From Bryopsis sp. KO-2023 (Eukaryota; Chlorophyta; Ulvophyceae; Bryopsidales; Bryopsidaceae), in contig BSYQ01000006.1 of the NCBI GenBank assembly GCA_030272585.1, positions 625,001 to 689,000 of the forward strand: a DNA stretch of 64,000 nt, given 5' to 3'. The notes below the pieces were generated by a model that was given only the letters and a program-made list of their open reading frames with translations, was not told the origin of the DNA and did not search any database. Each line of letters opens with the position of its first letter. The first letter of the stretch is position 1. Made by a program: the position numbers and the translations under genes. Positions 35,933-48,069 of this stretch are shown piece after piece.

Positions 35933-36495
35933 GCAAACGATTCATAGAGACTGGCACTGAACATCAAATGAAAAGGAGAAAGAATGCTGGCTCTTATGGA
36001 CTTGGTGATTGCATTGATCAGTCAGCACCCTACCCTTCATGTTTCTAAAAACACATGAACATGGGAAAATTTACCCAAGCAAAATGTATTTCTTTTTTCA
36101 AATCTTGGTTTCAACGCTTAATTGAGGGAGTCTGCTGAGTCATACCAGAAAAAATCAACATCACCCACAACTGAAATAATTAACACAACAAAGCCTCAAA
36201 AAATGCTGCAAAAATGTCATCATCAACCCCAAACTGCAAAAAAACAAGAAAATACAAAAAAAATGCAACCTATGTACGATGGAAAAAAGAATCAATGCCA
36301 GACCCAGTAGGTGTTTCTGCATTTAACACTCTAATTCATGAAGAGAGGTTTTGAAAAAACGAGAGGCCTCCTTCTTTCGAATCAAAACTGCCAGCAACGC
36401 AAATAAAGATGATGGATAAGGAACCATTTGTGGAATCAAAGCTGAATAATTCAGAATTGGGATCATTGGTGATTTCAACGTTTGCGTTCTTTTTT
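35933..36495 (-). pseudogene. Inverted, rearranged fragment of a Pmp-gene 3' end
   Basis: On the minus strand, 35933-36420 matches the 3' flank and last codons of Pmp gene 2 (about 23575 back to 22940), with a deletion that removes the final coding stretch. At about 36424-36492 the match flips to the plus strand and corresponds to 22812-22878 (codons for ESKLNN.ELGSLVISTFAF). It is a broken, partly palindromic copy of a third family member or of Pmp gene 2 itself. It carries no intact frame. Confidence 0.75.
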
Positions 36496-38015
36496 CTCAC
36501 CAAACAATTCAGGATTAGGCTCCTCCTACCCACAGTTCCATGTTTGAAACTTATGCCAAATCAATCAGGCTGAAAAGTGTTGGGCGAAGAACGAAATTTC
36601 TGGTGAACTTAATTGATTAGGTTTGGGATATCTTGCTGCTGAGGGAGTTTCGTCTGCGTCCTGGGTGCCTTGTGAACGGATTATGTAATCTAACCAAACA
36701 TGTTGAGGTTCGATTCAAAAATTTGGGCATCAAACACAGGCTAACAAACAAACAAACAAACATCAAACATCAACATCAAACATCAACACAGGCTAACGAC
36801 CTAGCCTCTGACAATTGTAAAAGCTTCTTTCTTGGAATGCTGAGTTGAAACAGACGATACCGGTTTTATCACCCATTGAGCACTCCATCAGTGATAGTGC
36901 AAGTGAATTCATGTTAGTGCATTGGCTTCACTTCCTCCGTCACTCATCCGTCCCTCCCATACACCTGTGGTCATCACCTCTTCCGGAAATGTTTCACACC
37001 AGCCTGATAACTAATGTGAAAATTCACGTACAGTACTGTTTTTTTTTTAATTCCAAGAAAGGGTTCATTCCCTCCCTTAATTTCAAATGCATCCAGTCGT
37101 GGCCAAGTCTGCTCTCCCACCTGAAACACCCGTGAAAGCAGATAAAACAAATTTCATAGAGCCAAAACCTAGTCCCCACTTTTTTTTAGGAAGCTTTTTG
37201 TGATTCCAGGGTAGGACTGTTCAGTAATTTGGTAGAACTTAGAAACTTGAGTGGTTGTTATTGTTCCTTTCAAATTTACATTTGCCAGGAGGGTGGCTGT
37301 TTTTTTGGGGGCGATGTTGCTGTGTCTTCTGGCGTGCCCCCTCATTTTTGAAACGATACCAGCGAGGAGATACGTGTGTCGACTTCGACTAACTTCTCTC
37401 CAAGCCGCCAACCACGCGTTCAAGCAAACCCCCTTCTGAAAAAGAAAATATAGCGATCATTGATCGAACCCAAAGCAGAACTGTGACAGAAGCTCAGCAC
37501 AGGATCCTTGGTCCATAGTATGGACTCCATACTCAACTTTACCCCTTGGAATCAAACACGAGTTGGCTGGTTGAACACTCGATTCAGAACGCGCGGGTCC
37601 TCTTCCTGTTACCCCTGACTAGAGTCCCTGGCCGTAAAAGTGAACTTGCTCCACGAACAAAGTTGACGCACGAAAAACAATGTAGAAACACCTGAGCAAC
37701 AATATTAGGACTTATGTTTTCGTCATATGAATTTCGCTGATAAGAGCCATTAGCCACGTGCGAGAGCAAACAAGTTGTGCAGGAGAATAATACTACATTT
37801 TCATTAAATGACGAGACGTCAAAGCGTCATTTGCGTCAGGACCCCCAAAATGAACCACCTGCTCTTTCTTTGACCGAGTTGTTGTCATCAATACAAAAAG
37901 ATCTATGACACCTACTCAAGCTTGCTTCCTGCGTGTTCAATCGATCCTGAACATTGTTTCTTCTACCCAGAAGAAAAAGACAGGAAGGTAGACCTCTGGT
38001 GACGTCGACGTCACC
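36496..38015. other. Intergenic region with simple repeats
   Basis: A CAAA/CATCAA-rich simple repeat with two copies of ACACAGGCTAAC (36735-36797) lies here. An open frame at 37251-37439 contains one hydrophobic segment (VAVFLGAMLLCLLACPLIF), but no splice signals or partner exons support it as a gene. The last 200 bases should hold the promoter of the XMAP215-like gene. Confidence 0.35.
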
Positions 38016-41000
38016 ATGGCTGGAACCATCCTCAGATGTGCTGAGGACGTGGTGGAAAAACATTTGGCGGAAGAAGAGGCGAGTAGCGTTGAAAAGGTGG
38101 AGCAAATCGTTTCGAAAGTCGCACGAAATCGAACTGCCAAGCTCAAGAAGATGATTGAGGTGGCAAAGAGCGAGCGGAGTGGGTTGGGAAGTGCATCTCC
38201 CAGCCAAGGTCGATTTGCTGCTGCTGCTGAGGGACCTCAGCTACCGGCGGCTGTGAATGGAGCGCCTCCTGCCAGTGTACCCAAGGCAAGAGCTGACGAA
38301 ATCGTCCAGAGAGACGCTGTGTTACTCGATGTGGTAAGCCCCAAAGGGGTGAGTGGCGCTCTCGTTTGTTTCCTTCAAAGTGCAGCTCCATTATGTACGC
38401 ATAATACTGAACCCCCAGCCAAATTAACTTAGACTGCCAGAACTCTCGCGGTGAAGTTGGTCCACTCTGAGCAACAGAATTTATGTTTTGGATACCAGAT
38501 CGTATTTGAGGCCGCCGCTCAGACAGAGTCCGCTCCAGACTTTCACTCCAACCCGCACTACAACTACGTTCTCAGAAAACTGATGGACGTTTTCGGGATT
38601 CCTGAGATGGCTCGAGGGATACAGCGTTCCACTCTCAAAGACATAATCACCTGCCTATTGACGCTCCTCGTGGACTACAGACTTTTTATCATTGACGATT
38701 CAAAAGCGGATCGAAAGAGGACGAGACCTTGAAAATGATCAAGGAGATTCTAAAAGCAATATGCAGGCACAAGGTAACGGGGGAGGGATCTGTTAATGGG
38801 GTGGTACCAACCGCTTTCTTGTGTTTTTTTGTTCCTGAAGTCAGAAGCGTGTGAACGCAGGGTGCTCGCATTGTGGATTACGTCGACGTCTTACCTCGAG
38901 ACGAAAACCCGCCGCCGTTCATCCTGACGTACATCGATCATTTTCTTCAGAGCTTGTACAGCTCTGGCGTCCCCTCGGGTACTCTGCCCACACTTTCCAG
39001 CGAGCAACGCGACTTGGGACACACTCTGCGCGAAGAAAAACCAGAGCAGCTGGAGGATTCGTCGAAAGACATCATAGCTGAGATGGGCAACGGTGCGAGT
39101 GTAGGGGACACTACGAGTTTGAGGGTTTCATTGTCGTGCGTTGAGCATGCAGGACCGTTGCAAAAAGCAACGAAGCAGCTGGAGGAGCCGAGGCGATCGA
39201 CCGCGACGAATCAGGACGCCTTCACGCTGCTTGACGAGCCCATCAGCCGAAGCCCCCTATTCGTGGCCAGAACGAACCCAGCCGATAGTGAACTCAACCT
39301 GGACTATGATCAAGTGGGCCGCCCCTCAATTCCGATTTTCAATGGACCCCACGCCGCATTGGGAGTGAGGCCATTCAAATCAAGTTGGATTGAGGAGTCT
39401 GTCCGACTCGCATCTGATTGCAAAGAGAAGTAGCTCCATGGGGCAATCATCTATGGATGGGGAAGGTACAAAGAATGATGCACCACACACACACGAAACC
39501 CAGAGAGAAATAGAAAAGGACACAGACATATACATATCGCCAGCGTGGCGATATTGGGGTTGTATATGCTTGTTCGGGTTTAAGACTGATATGTCTATGG
39601 AGAATTTGGTGAGGTCGTCTTGATCTGTGGATGTTCTCAAGTGGGATAGCTCAGTTGAGCTTGCAAGCTGTGAATGGGTCGGTCAAAAAGAGGTTGAATA
39701 ATCTCGACAAAGTGCTAAAAGAAAAGGGGAACGAGATCTATTCCATGTCAGACATGTCCAAGCAGCCAAAAGGGGCGGAAATGTCGCAGTCGCAACATGA
39801 AGTGCAGGTGGAGTACTCACAGTAACAACTTGCCACTCCAGTGAGGGATTGAAGGACTCTAAAACAAATAAATCTCTATATATTTCTAGGTTCTTCAGAT
39901 TTGTGTGTGGTTTGGAGGCATCGGTAGAAATTAAGGTCAATCATCTTGAGGTGTTCTTTGTCGAATGACAGGTAGAGCGTCTCCAGCAAGCCAACAAAGA
40001 ACTAGTTATCGAAAAGGCTGCGCTGCAGCAAGAACTGGCGTCATGCCAAGAGGAGGTAGCAAACTTGCGGAAGGAAATTGAGACGCTCAGGTCGGGAACG
40101 AGTGTCATGGCGAGAGAAGCCATGACACTCGAAATCGATGAGAAAGCAACTTGTGGGACAAAAGGTTTTGGAGGGAAGGGTGAGGAGGAAGAGGATGTGG
40201 AGAGTGATAACAAAGAGAATGATGGGATTGTTCTGGAGGGGAATTTCAAGGGTAGTGTAGTTCGAGAACAGGTGAGCTTGTGAAGATTGGGTGCCGAAAT
40301 TGCCAGGGAACAAAAGGTTCATTTAGGCCGTACCAAAATTCTTGAAAAAAAATATTTTTTCCTCGCAGAAGACAATCAATCAATCAATATTACATGCGTA
40401 GAAGCCCAGGCCTCTATTGCAACGACAAAAGTTTCCTAGATAAAGATCATACCAAACCAAAGAATGCCTACTACCCAGTCGCCATCAAATGAACCCTAAA
40501 GCGAAATAAATCAAAAAGAAAACGAGCCACCCGAAGTGTATCTGAATGCCCAAAAAGACGTCTAAGAGAACGAAGACAAAACAAATCACCGTATCGTAAA
40601 TGAATATGACGAAAACGCGGACATACAAAAAGATGATGAAATTCATCCTCAAAGACCCCTAAGCTGCAAAAAACGCAGAACCGTTGATCTCGAGGATATC
40701 GATGATCATTTCCTCCATATACACGCAAATCGTGAAGTCCAACCCGAAACCTAGTATAAAATAAGCGCAATTGGCTATCCGAAATCTGCAACCCCTTACT
40801 TCTCGAAAAGCCTGGATTTATCAAGACATAAAAACGATTCACCCGCACAGAAGCCCGTTCCAACATCTCAACCCGAAATCTACGCCTATACCCTTGGGCC
40901 CAAAGGCTAACCAAAATCATCCCCGAACCATCAAAAGATTCACATGAACCCGACACTAGAGACACCACACGATTAATCCATGAAGAACGATGACGATAAT

Positions 41001-44000
41001 TTGATCGCAAAAAGGTCCAAACCCTATGTGCTAAGTGATCAGTTGGCAAAGTAAAGAAATTGTTCCACAATCGTATTACTTGTCGTTCCAAATTGAACGA
41101 CAGCGGCAAACAACCTAACTCCCCATACAAACAAGGAACTGGAGTCGAAACTGGCAAGCGCAAAATATATCTAAGAAACCGTAATTGAATTAACTCTATG
41201 CGACTTCGCTCTTGTTTTGTCATAAAAGGATACCACATACCTGCCCCGTGATTTATAGCCCCAAGAACAAATTGCCGAAATAAAGCATAAGCAACTGTCG
41301 GAGAAGTAATAGAAGAATCCTTCAAACGCGCAAACAACAATCCTAAAGCCTGATCTCCCTTCTTAATCACATGATCAATATGGGAAGAAAAAACCGAGCG
41401 ACCATTAGAGAACCAAATGCCTAAATACTTCACGTCTTTTGAACAAGGAACCCATTGCCCATCAAACATAAGCCCATTTAAATTAGGATAACAAACGGGA
41501 AAAAGTTGAAACTTCAGCGGTTGGGGGCGAATTCCCCACTCCTCACCAAACCACTTTAAGCGATGTTCCCACCCCAAGATTTGAGTTATGTTTCGAAAAA
41601 AACCAAGAACATCATCCACAAACAAGAGCTGAGAAATCGAAATATCCCCAATAACAGGAGCCTCTCTACCTTGATCCAAGGCCCTTGCAAGAACATCTTG
41701 AAACGTATTAAAAAGATGAGGACTAAGAGGGCACCCTTGTCTTATCCCCTTCCGAAGAGAAAAAGGATCGGAAGTACCTGCTAACGATTCTACCACAGCG
41801 GACCCGTGACTCTGGAGAAAATCGAACAATTCAATAAACCCAAACGGCAAACCTAACCTCCGAAATTCTTCTAATAATTTCGCGTGAGATACATTATCAA
41901 ATGCCCCTTCAAGATCAACAAACAAACCTACAAGAGGTTGATTAGTTCTTCGACTAATGAAAATCATGGCCCAAAAAATAAATATCCAAAAAGAAGAGTT
42001 TTGACCCGATCGAAAACCTCCTTGTGAAGGATGCCACATAAGTTCTAAAGAAGTGTTCAATCTTCTCGCAGAAGACAGGATGTGGGAGACTCTGGGGGGC
42101 AAATGAATCGAAAAAGCCTTTGGTGTCGTTCAAGAAAAAATGTACATTCGATCGTTAATGCACTTATCCCAATGGATAAGTGCATTGAAAAACATTTTCC
42201 ATTATCGAATTCTTTCGATTTTTTTTCAGCCACGTTTCGTAGCTAGGATGTCTAATGATTAATTACCCTCAAAAAAAGCAAAAGAAATTATTCGTTGAGC
42301 TTTGACTTTGGGAGAAGTATGGCAGTATCTATACCCCACTGTAATCTGTGTCCCAGAGTTGACGTACATTTTTTTCAACCTTTCGAATGCTCTCCAAGAA
42401 TCGAAATCTAAGGTCAAAGAGGAGGGGGAATCTAGTGTTGATAAAGCAGTCGTGTTTTTTTCTCCACAAGTGTTTCGCAGAAGTCTGTCCACGCACTGTG
42501 TCCTTCAGATCAGATAAGAGCTTATGAATTTGTGTTAAATCATAGAATCGTCGAATAGAAAGGGTGCACATGTCACATGCCGCGTTTCAGGCGACGTTGT
42601 GAATACGAGAGCAGGGCTTGCTCAATTAACGCCGAGTTCCAAATTTTAGACAAGTCAGCTCGATGAGTATATATACTCCTTCTAACACTTCCCTTGCAAT
42701 TCTGTTGCAGACGGAAGTCATTGATGATCAGAGAGAGAAATTGGAAAAAGAAGTGAAGGAATTATCTGAGCAGCTGACCTCGAAAGAGGCAGCCCTGAAT
42801 ACAGAATTCAAGAAGTCATCGATCCTGAGTTCGAACGTGGGTACACTCCAACGGGTAGGGGATATTATCAACGAAAACGACACACAAGGAGCGATTCTCT
42901 CTTTAAAGATACAACGTGGTCGAGGTTCGGAACGCTGGGTGAAAATACGACAGCACTGTCGTTCCTTAGCAAGAATACAACTAAATGTATTTTTATTTCT
43001 ATATATTTTTCCGAATCAATTGATTCGGAAATTCCAGTTTGCAAACTGGGTTTTTTGAATTGGAAATACTCTTGTCGTGACGTCTTGTTGGATTGAGTAT
43101 CCACATCCTCTGTTTTTTCCTTTTTTGAAGGAAATCGCATCCATAGAGCTGGTGGTCCATCGATTGGGGGACAGGGTGACAGCATCGCAAGCCGAAGTCA
43201 TGCGTTTGGATGAGTTGTTGGGGGCTGAGAGGGGGAGGTACAGCGCCCCTGCTCGATCATTATGGGAGGAGGAACCAAATCGTTCTGGAGATTCCTCAAA
43301 GGGTGGTTTTGAAATCGGCCCCTTTTGTATCTACAGCAATGAAGCTTTCACAAATGATGCTGAATATGAGCAGAGAGCAGCTCAGATTGTCATTGAACAG
43401 GTATAGATCACAGTGGTTTTGAAAAGGAAAACAAAGAGAGAATTTTTTGCATGCACCGCGGCTTGCAACGCTATTTTCTTTTCGGAGAGAAAAGTCGATG
43501 AAGCATAGAAAGAAGGATTTTTCTCTGTGAAGGGAACGGTTCCGCATGTATTTGTGTGTCTGTCATAGGAGTCCCACGCTTCAGAGAGATATCGATTGGA
43601 ATCCCAGGGTTTGGATACTTTGCAAAGACTGGAGAATGCTGCTGAGACGAAAGAATTGCAAATGCACTGAAAATGCCGTTGGAGAGAACCACTGCCGGAT
43701 GTTTCAGTACGTAATTATGCTATGTTGTTCCTTTGGTCAGAGAAAAAACGAACAAGCGTTTTAATCGAGTTCAATCAATCATTCACTAGTTTCATTAGGT
43801 GTTGGACGGGTTCTTTCCATGAAACAAATCCGAGTGAAAGAGCTCTTGTCTAAAGGAAATTTCTTCTGCTTTTGTTGATACCTTGAACACTGTTTTCGCT
43901 GCACGAATGAGTGCCGGTGCTGTTTCTGACCAAAACTAGACTTGGTGAGAAAAACAATCATTTGAAACCTGGAAAGGTGTCTCTGTTATTACAGCTTGTG

Positions 44001-44657
44001 GATATGCAGGAGGAGGCGCGTTCAATGAAAATGGAGAAAGACAAAGAGGCTCAAAGACTCGAGGCACCCGCTCGAGTAGTACTCAGCGGGGAGAACTGCC
44101 GAACCTCGTCGATGTCCAGGGAATCAAAGTCGCCAACTCCTCAACTTACAGCAGTCACAGTTCATGACCTTCCAGGCTCCGTCTTCCCGCCATACTCATT
44201 TGCAATCAATCCTGTACAGGATGTGGCTCTACCCACTGCTCCACCCACAAGTGTTGGCAAGTCTGGGTCAACCACAAATGGTGAAACTATCAAGGAATCG
44301 CTTGCAGAGCGTCAGGCCGAGAGAGACAGAAATACGGCTCTCTTCAAGCTGGGTGGGCCCCCCTTATCTTTGCAAACGTTTGGTAGAAAAAAGCAATTGC
44401 TCGCCCAACCCACCCAGGTGCTCAAATTTCCGAAAGAGCTCGCACTATGGGAAATCGCGGTCTGTGCGGGGTGTTTTGCAGACCCCGCACAGAACCTTGA
44501 CCACCCATGCACAGGGCAAACAACACCCCGCACGGCTCTGTGCCCCGGTTTGGCCCCGTTTTTTGCGGGGTCCCGAATTAACCCCGCACAGACTGGTACC
44601 CCGCACACAGAACCTGACGTCTTTCCCGTTGTGGGACCCCGTACAGATGAAACATAG
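38016..44657 (+). CDS. XMAP215/MOR1 C-terminal-like protein with coiled coils (last exon cut by CACTA-like element)
   Basis: Exons: 38016-38333, 38499-38773, 38861-39433 (or to an internal donor near 39366), 39655-39807, 39972-40271, 42711-42836, 43131-43400, 43569-43670 and 44010-44442. The second exon reads NYVLRKLMDVFGIPEMARG then STLKDIITCLLTLLVDYRL. After a one-base frame change near 38700 it reads ETLKMIKEILKAICRHK, and exon 3 begins GARIVDYVDVLPRDENPPPF then ILTYIDHFLQSLYSSG. These follow the C-terminal region of XMAP215/ch-TOG/MOR1 (YVLRKLMDVF, LLxxLLDxRL, LRMVKTVLHEL, PQPIILAYIDLNLQTL). They skip the usual 120 or so residues between the first and second blocks. No TOG domains are present: the N-terminus is a short helical, basic segment. 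Later exons are Glu/Lys/Gln-rich coiled coil. Stops at 39433 and 43670 mean that the full exon chain is not certain. From 44443 the frame runs into a CACTA-like end and stops at 44655-44657. A microtubule link is inferred. Confidence 0.6.
40375..42064 (-). mobile_element. 5'-truncated LINE retrotransposon (reverse transcriptase part)
   Basis: This is flanked by a 13-base target duplication CTCGCAGAAGACA (40362-40374 and 42065-42077) and ends at its 3' side in TTGA units, as expected for target-primed integration. The open frame (about 530 element-derived codons, stop at 40471) has reverse-transcriptase blocks GLFVDLEGAFDNVSHAKLL, IRQGCPLSPHLFN and the catalytic LLFVDDVL. A C-terminal zinc motif CVFC..H...C follows (CVFCSLGVFEDEFHHLFVC). 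The usual A/Y before the DD pair is V here. Endonuclease and the front of the RT are missing through 5' truncation. It lies antisense in an intron of the XMAP215-like gene. The uninterrupted frame suggests a recent insertion. Confidence 0.88.
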
Positions 44658-44857
44658 CCCCGTACAGTGTACGGGGCTATGTTTCATCTGTACGGGGGTG
44701 CCGTGCGGGGTGGATATGAAAGACGTCAGGTTCTGTGTGCGGGGTACCAGTCTGTGCGGGGTTAATTCGGGACCCCGCAAAAAACGGGGCCAAACCGGGG
44801 CACAGAGCCGTGCGGGGTGTTGTTTGCCCTGTGCATGGGTGGTCAAGGTTCTGTGCG
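44487..44857. repeat. Large palindrome with 140-base arms
   Basis: Arms at 44487-44629 and 44716-44857 are inverted copies with very few mismatches. The spacer holds a second, near-perfect palindrome at about 44637-44698 centred on GTACAGTGTAC. It is built of CCCGCAC/GTGCGGG words and lies in the left subterminal part of the second CACTA-like element. Such a structure would fold into a long hairpin in RNA or single-stranded DNA. Confidence 0.85.
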
Positions 44858-44884
44858 AATCATGGACCACCCCGCACAAGGGGG

Positions 44885-45443
44885 TGAAACGGCTGACTTA
44901 GTAGGCGAAGATCTAGGCGGAAAACAGAGGTTACAGTCTGAGAGTTCCAGGTAGTCGCGGACTGACTGGAATGGGGTAGTTACGTGATGCTCAATGAGAG
45001 GCTGAAACGTAGTGAAAAGAGTTCGAACCAGGTTCAGTATATTCAGTGTCAGGTCTCAGATGGCTGAGAGTTTGGGAGTCAGACTGGAAGGAGCTTCAGT
45101 CTGGGTCCTTAGTCTAGAGGTTATCAAGGGTTATAAAGGGTTAGTCGGAGCTCTGGCTAGAAGGGCTGAGCTGAGAGATGATAGAGACGTTTTGAGGAGA
45201 GCTAGATGATAGCTAGTATTTGTAAGGTTAGGAGATGGGCTGGGAGTTTTCTAGAAGCTCTGGGCTGAGAGTATAAAAGGCTGGGGATCGTTGTAAAGAA
45301 CAAGCTTGTTGAAATAAGATTCAGTTGTATACTCTCGTGTCTCAGACCTCTCTTACAGAACTTCTGGTCGTCTCCCAACGTGTGTGAAGAACGGGTTAAG
45401 TGGCGGCTGGAAGTATTTAGCCTCGGAAAAAGAATCCGTTTCA
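44885..45443 (+). repeat. Left LTR of outer chromovirus
   Basis: This 559-base LTR has ends TGAAACGG and CCGTTTCA. A TATA box (TATAAAA at 45272-45278) lies about 170 bases before the end and should mark the promoter. It is the same length as the LTR at 60997-61555 and matches it by eye. Confidence 0.95.
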
Positions 45444-46895
45444 CTGGTTTCGGAGCGAAGTTTTCTATGCCTATAATCAGAGAAGAAGAATACTGGTTTG
45501 GCGAAGAAGGAGATCCTAGGTTACTGCTTGTAGACCTCTGGCTGGAAGAGAACCCGTTGGAAGTTCTGCACATAGGCGAAGACAATAGTGATACTGAAAG
45601 CACAGGATCAAGCGATTCGGGAACTGAGACGGAGGCGACAGTTGATCTTCCGCTTACCCCTGAAACCCCAACTCAGGCAGAACCTCAGTAAGTTTGTCTA
45701 GGAATTCCTTGGCTCTGACATCGCTTTTTCACCAATGAAAGAGGAGAGGATCCACGAACTAAACGACACCTACCAAGTAAAGTGGACGCTCGCGCAGCCG
45801 GGAGTACATAACGTACGGGGGCACGAGCAAGAGCCGGTCGTAAACTCAGAGGGGCTGGAAATCCCAACTATCAGACCTCTGGGGTTGTTTGGCGACAAGT
45901 TTTTGCAGCTGACCCAAGAGGAGCGGCAGATTGTCAGGACGTGCACCGGAGATCCAGAGAGGAAGAGGGTTCCAGACACCCTCGTAAACCAGGAAGGAGA
46001 GTCAGTGGAGCTCCTCGATCGGAAAAGGCAGTCGAAGAAAGTTAGGGTATCCGAATTTACCTATCCGCGGAATACCCTAACCGAGGATTTCTGAGGCTGA
46101 GATGGAGCAACAGGTGGCTGAGTTGAGGGCGGCGTATGAGGAGGTGATGGGAAGGTTGAACCGAGTGCAAGGCGTGGTCGAAGAAGTACCGGGAATGCTG
46201 AGCACGGCGGTTAATGAGGCTGTGGGAAGCTCCATTCTGGAGCAACTAACCGACAAGGTGGGAACAGCAATCGGGGCGGCAACTGCAGCACAGGCTGGAA
46301 CGGCGGCTGGAAGTGGTGGTCGAGGTAATGACCTGAGAAGTAAGCCAGCCCGACCTGATCTGTGGGGAGGCAAGCAGAATGACCCTCCTATCCAGGATTG
46401 GTTGTTCAGCCTCCGAGTGCATTTTGACGCCACCCACGTCGAAGATGGAGTCTCGAAACTCCGCCTGGCAGGATCTCTACTGAGAGGTCCAGCCGCGACA
46501 TGGTGGAGGACAAGAGTGGAGGAGTCGGAGACTGATGGAGGCCGACCTTTGCCGACGTATGAGGACTTCTGTGAGGAGCTGAAAAACCAGTTCGGGGAAC
46601 CACATTTTTTGCGCCGCACACGGACAGAATGGGCGAATTTACGCCAAGGCGGAATGTCTGTGCGGGAATACACGCATCGCTTTAGGCAGCTGATGTTGTA
46701 TATTTCCGACGCATCGGAGGGCGAAAAAATACACAGGTTCGTCGATGGTTTGCGAGGGAGGGTTGGTATCGAGACCGACCTCCAAAACCCCAAGACCTTG
46801 GATGAAGCTATTCGAGTGGCGGAAAGGTGGGGAGGAGCTCAATCTGGGAGTTCGATCTTGAATCGAGATCGCGGCGGCGGCGGCGGCAGCGGCGG

Positions 46896-47466
46896 TGAAA
46901 CGGCTGACTTAGTAGGCGAAGATCTAGGCGGAAAACAGAGGTTACAGTCTGAGAGTTCCAGGTAGTCGCGGACTGACTGGAATGGGGTAGTTACGTGATG
47001 CTCAACGAGAGGCTGAAACGTAGTGAAAAGAGTTCGAACCAGGTTCAGTATATTCAGTGTCAGATCTCAGATGGCTGAGAGTTTGGGTAGAGAGTCGGGA
47101 GTCAGACTGGAAGGAGCTTCAGTCTGGGTCCTTAGTCTAGAGGTTATCAAGGGTTATAAAGGGTTAGTCGGAGCTCTGGCTAGAAGGGCTGAGCTGAGAA
47201 ATGATAGAGACGTTTTGAGGAGAGCTAGATGATAGCTAGTATTTGTAAGGTTAGGAGATGGGCTGGGAGTTCTCTAGAAGCTCTGGGCTGAGAGTATAAA
47301 AGGCTGGGGATCGTTGTAAAGAACAAGCTTGTTGAAATAAGATTCAGTTGTATACTCTCGTGTCTCAGACCTTTCTTACAGAACTTCTGGTCGTCTCCCA
47401 ACGTGTGTGAAGAACGGGTTAAGTGGCGGCTGGAAGTATTCAGCCTCAGGAAACAAATCCGTTTCA
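46896..47466 (+). repeat. Left LTR of inner chromovirus
   Basis: A 571-base LTR with TG/CA ends and a TATAAAA box in the same relative place as in the outer copy. It matches the LTR at 55026-55596 in length and sequence by eye. Confidence 0.95.
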
Positions 47467-47604
47467 CTGGTTTCGGAGCGAGTTTCTATGCCTATAATCA
47501 GAGAAGAAGAATACTGGTTTGGCGAAGAAGGAGATCCTAGGTTACTGCTTGTAGACCTCTGGCTGGAAGAGAACCCGTTGGAAGTTCTGCACATAGGCGA
47601 AGAC

Positions 47605-48069
47605 CAGAGATAGGACTTGGGCCAAATTTTTGGTCCGACTCCGGTCCGGTCCGGTTACGGTCGGGTTACGGTCACCGTACTACGGCCGTAACTCCGTACC
47701 GTAACCGGAGTAATATGTTGTTTTTACGGTACGGAACAGGTACGGTATAACTACGGTAGGCCCTAAATCACCGTGAAGTAGCGTGGTTCAGTGCTAAAGC
47801 GTTAGGCTGCAGTCAGTAGGGTCGCGGGTTCGAATCCCCCTGGGTTCCTTTGGAATCACGGGACCCTGCGAGGGTCACTTTCTACGGTTTACGGTTGTTA
47901 CGGCCGTTACGGTCGTTACGGTCCGGTACGGAGCGGTACGGAGTGGTACGGTGCTACGGTTACGGCCGTAAAAGTACGATTTTCTGACGAAAATTGTACT
48001 CCGGTTACGGTCCGGTTACGGTGGTTACGGTCCGGTTACGGTGACCGTAACCGTAAAGTCCTATCTCTG
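47605..48069 (+). mobile_element. hAT-type MITE with tRNA-like core, copy 1 (465 bp)
   Basis: Perfect 14-base inverted ends (CAGAGATAGGACTT) are flanked by the 8-base duplication GCGAAGAC (47597-47604, 48070-48077). Both the CAGAG start and the 8-base duplication fit hAT. The interior is dense in TACGG/CCGTA words pairing across the element (long imperfect foldback) around a tRNA-like core at about 47775-47850. The core has box-A-like TGGTTCAGTGC (47784-47794) and a consensus box B GGTTCGAATCC (47827-47837), with a GCA anticodon-like loop. No coding capacity. It sits inside the 5' region of the inner chromovirus, so it is younger than that element. Confidence 0.92.

Noticed and set aside
37251-37439. 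Small membrane protein gene
   Set aside because: One hydrophobic stretch in a 62-codon frame with no splice signals, homologue or context.
42065-42102. First codons of the LINE open frame as LINE protein
   Set aside because: They lie in or beyond the 13-base target duplication and are host intron sequence read by chance.
47775-47850. Functional tRNA-Cys gene
   Set aside because: Box B and a GCA loop are present, but no acceptor stem forms and it lies inside a MITE present twice.
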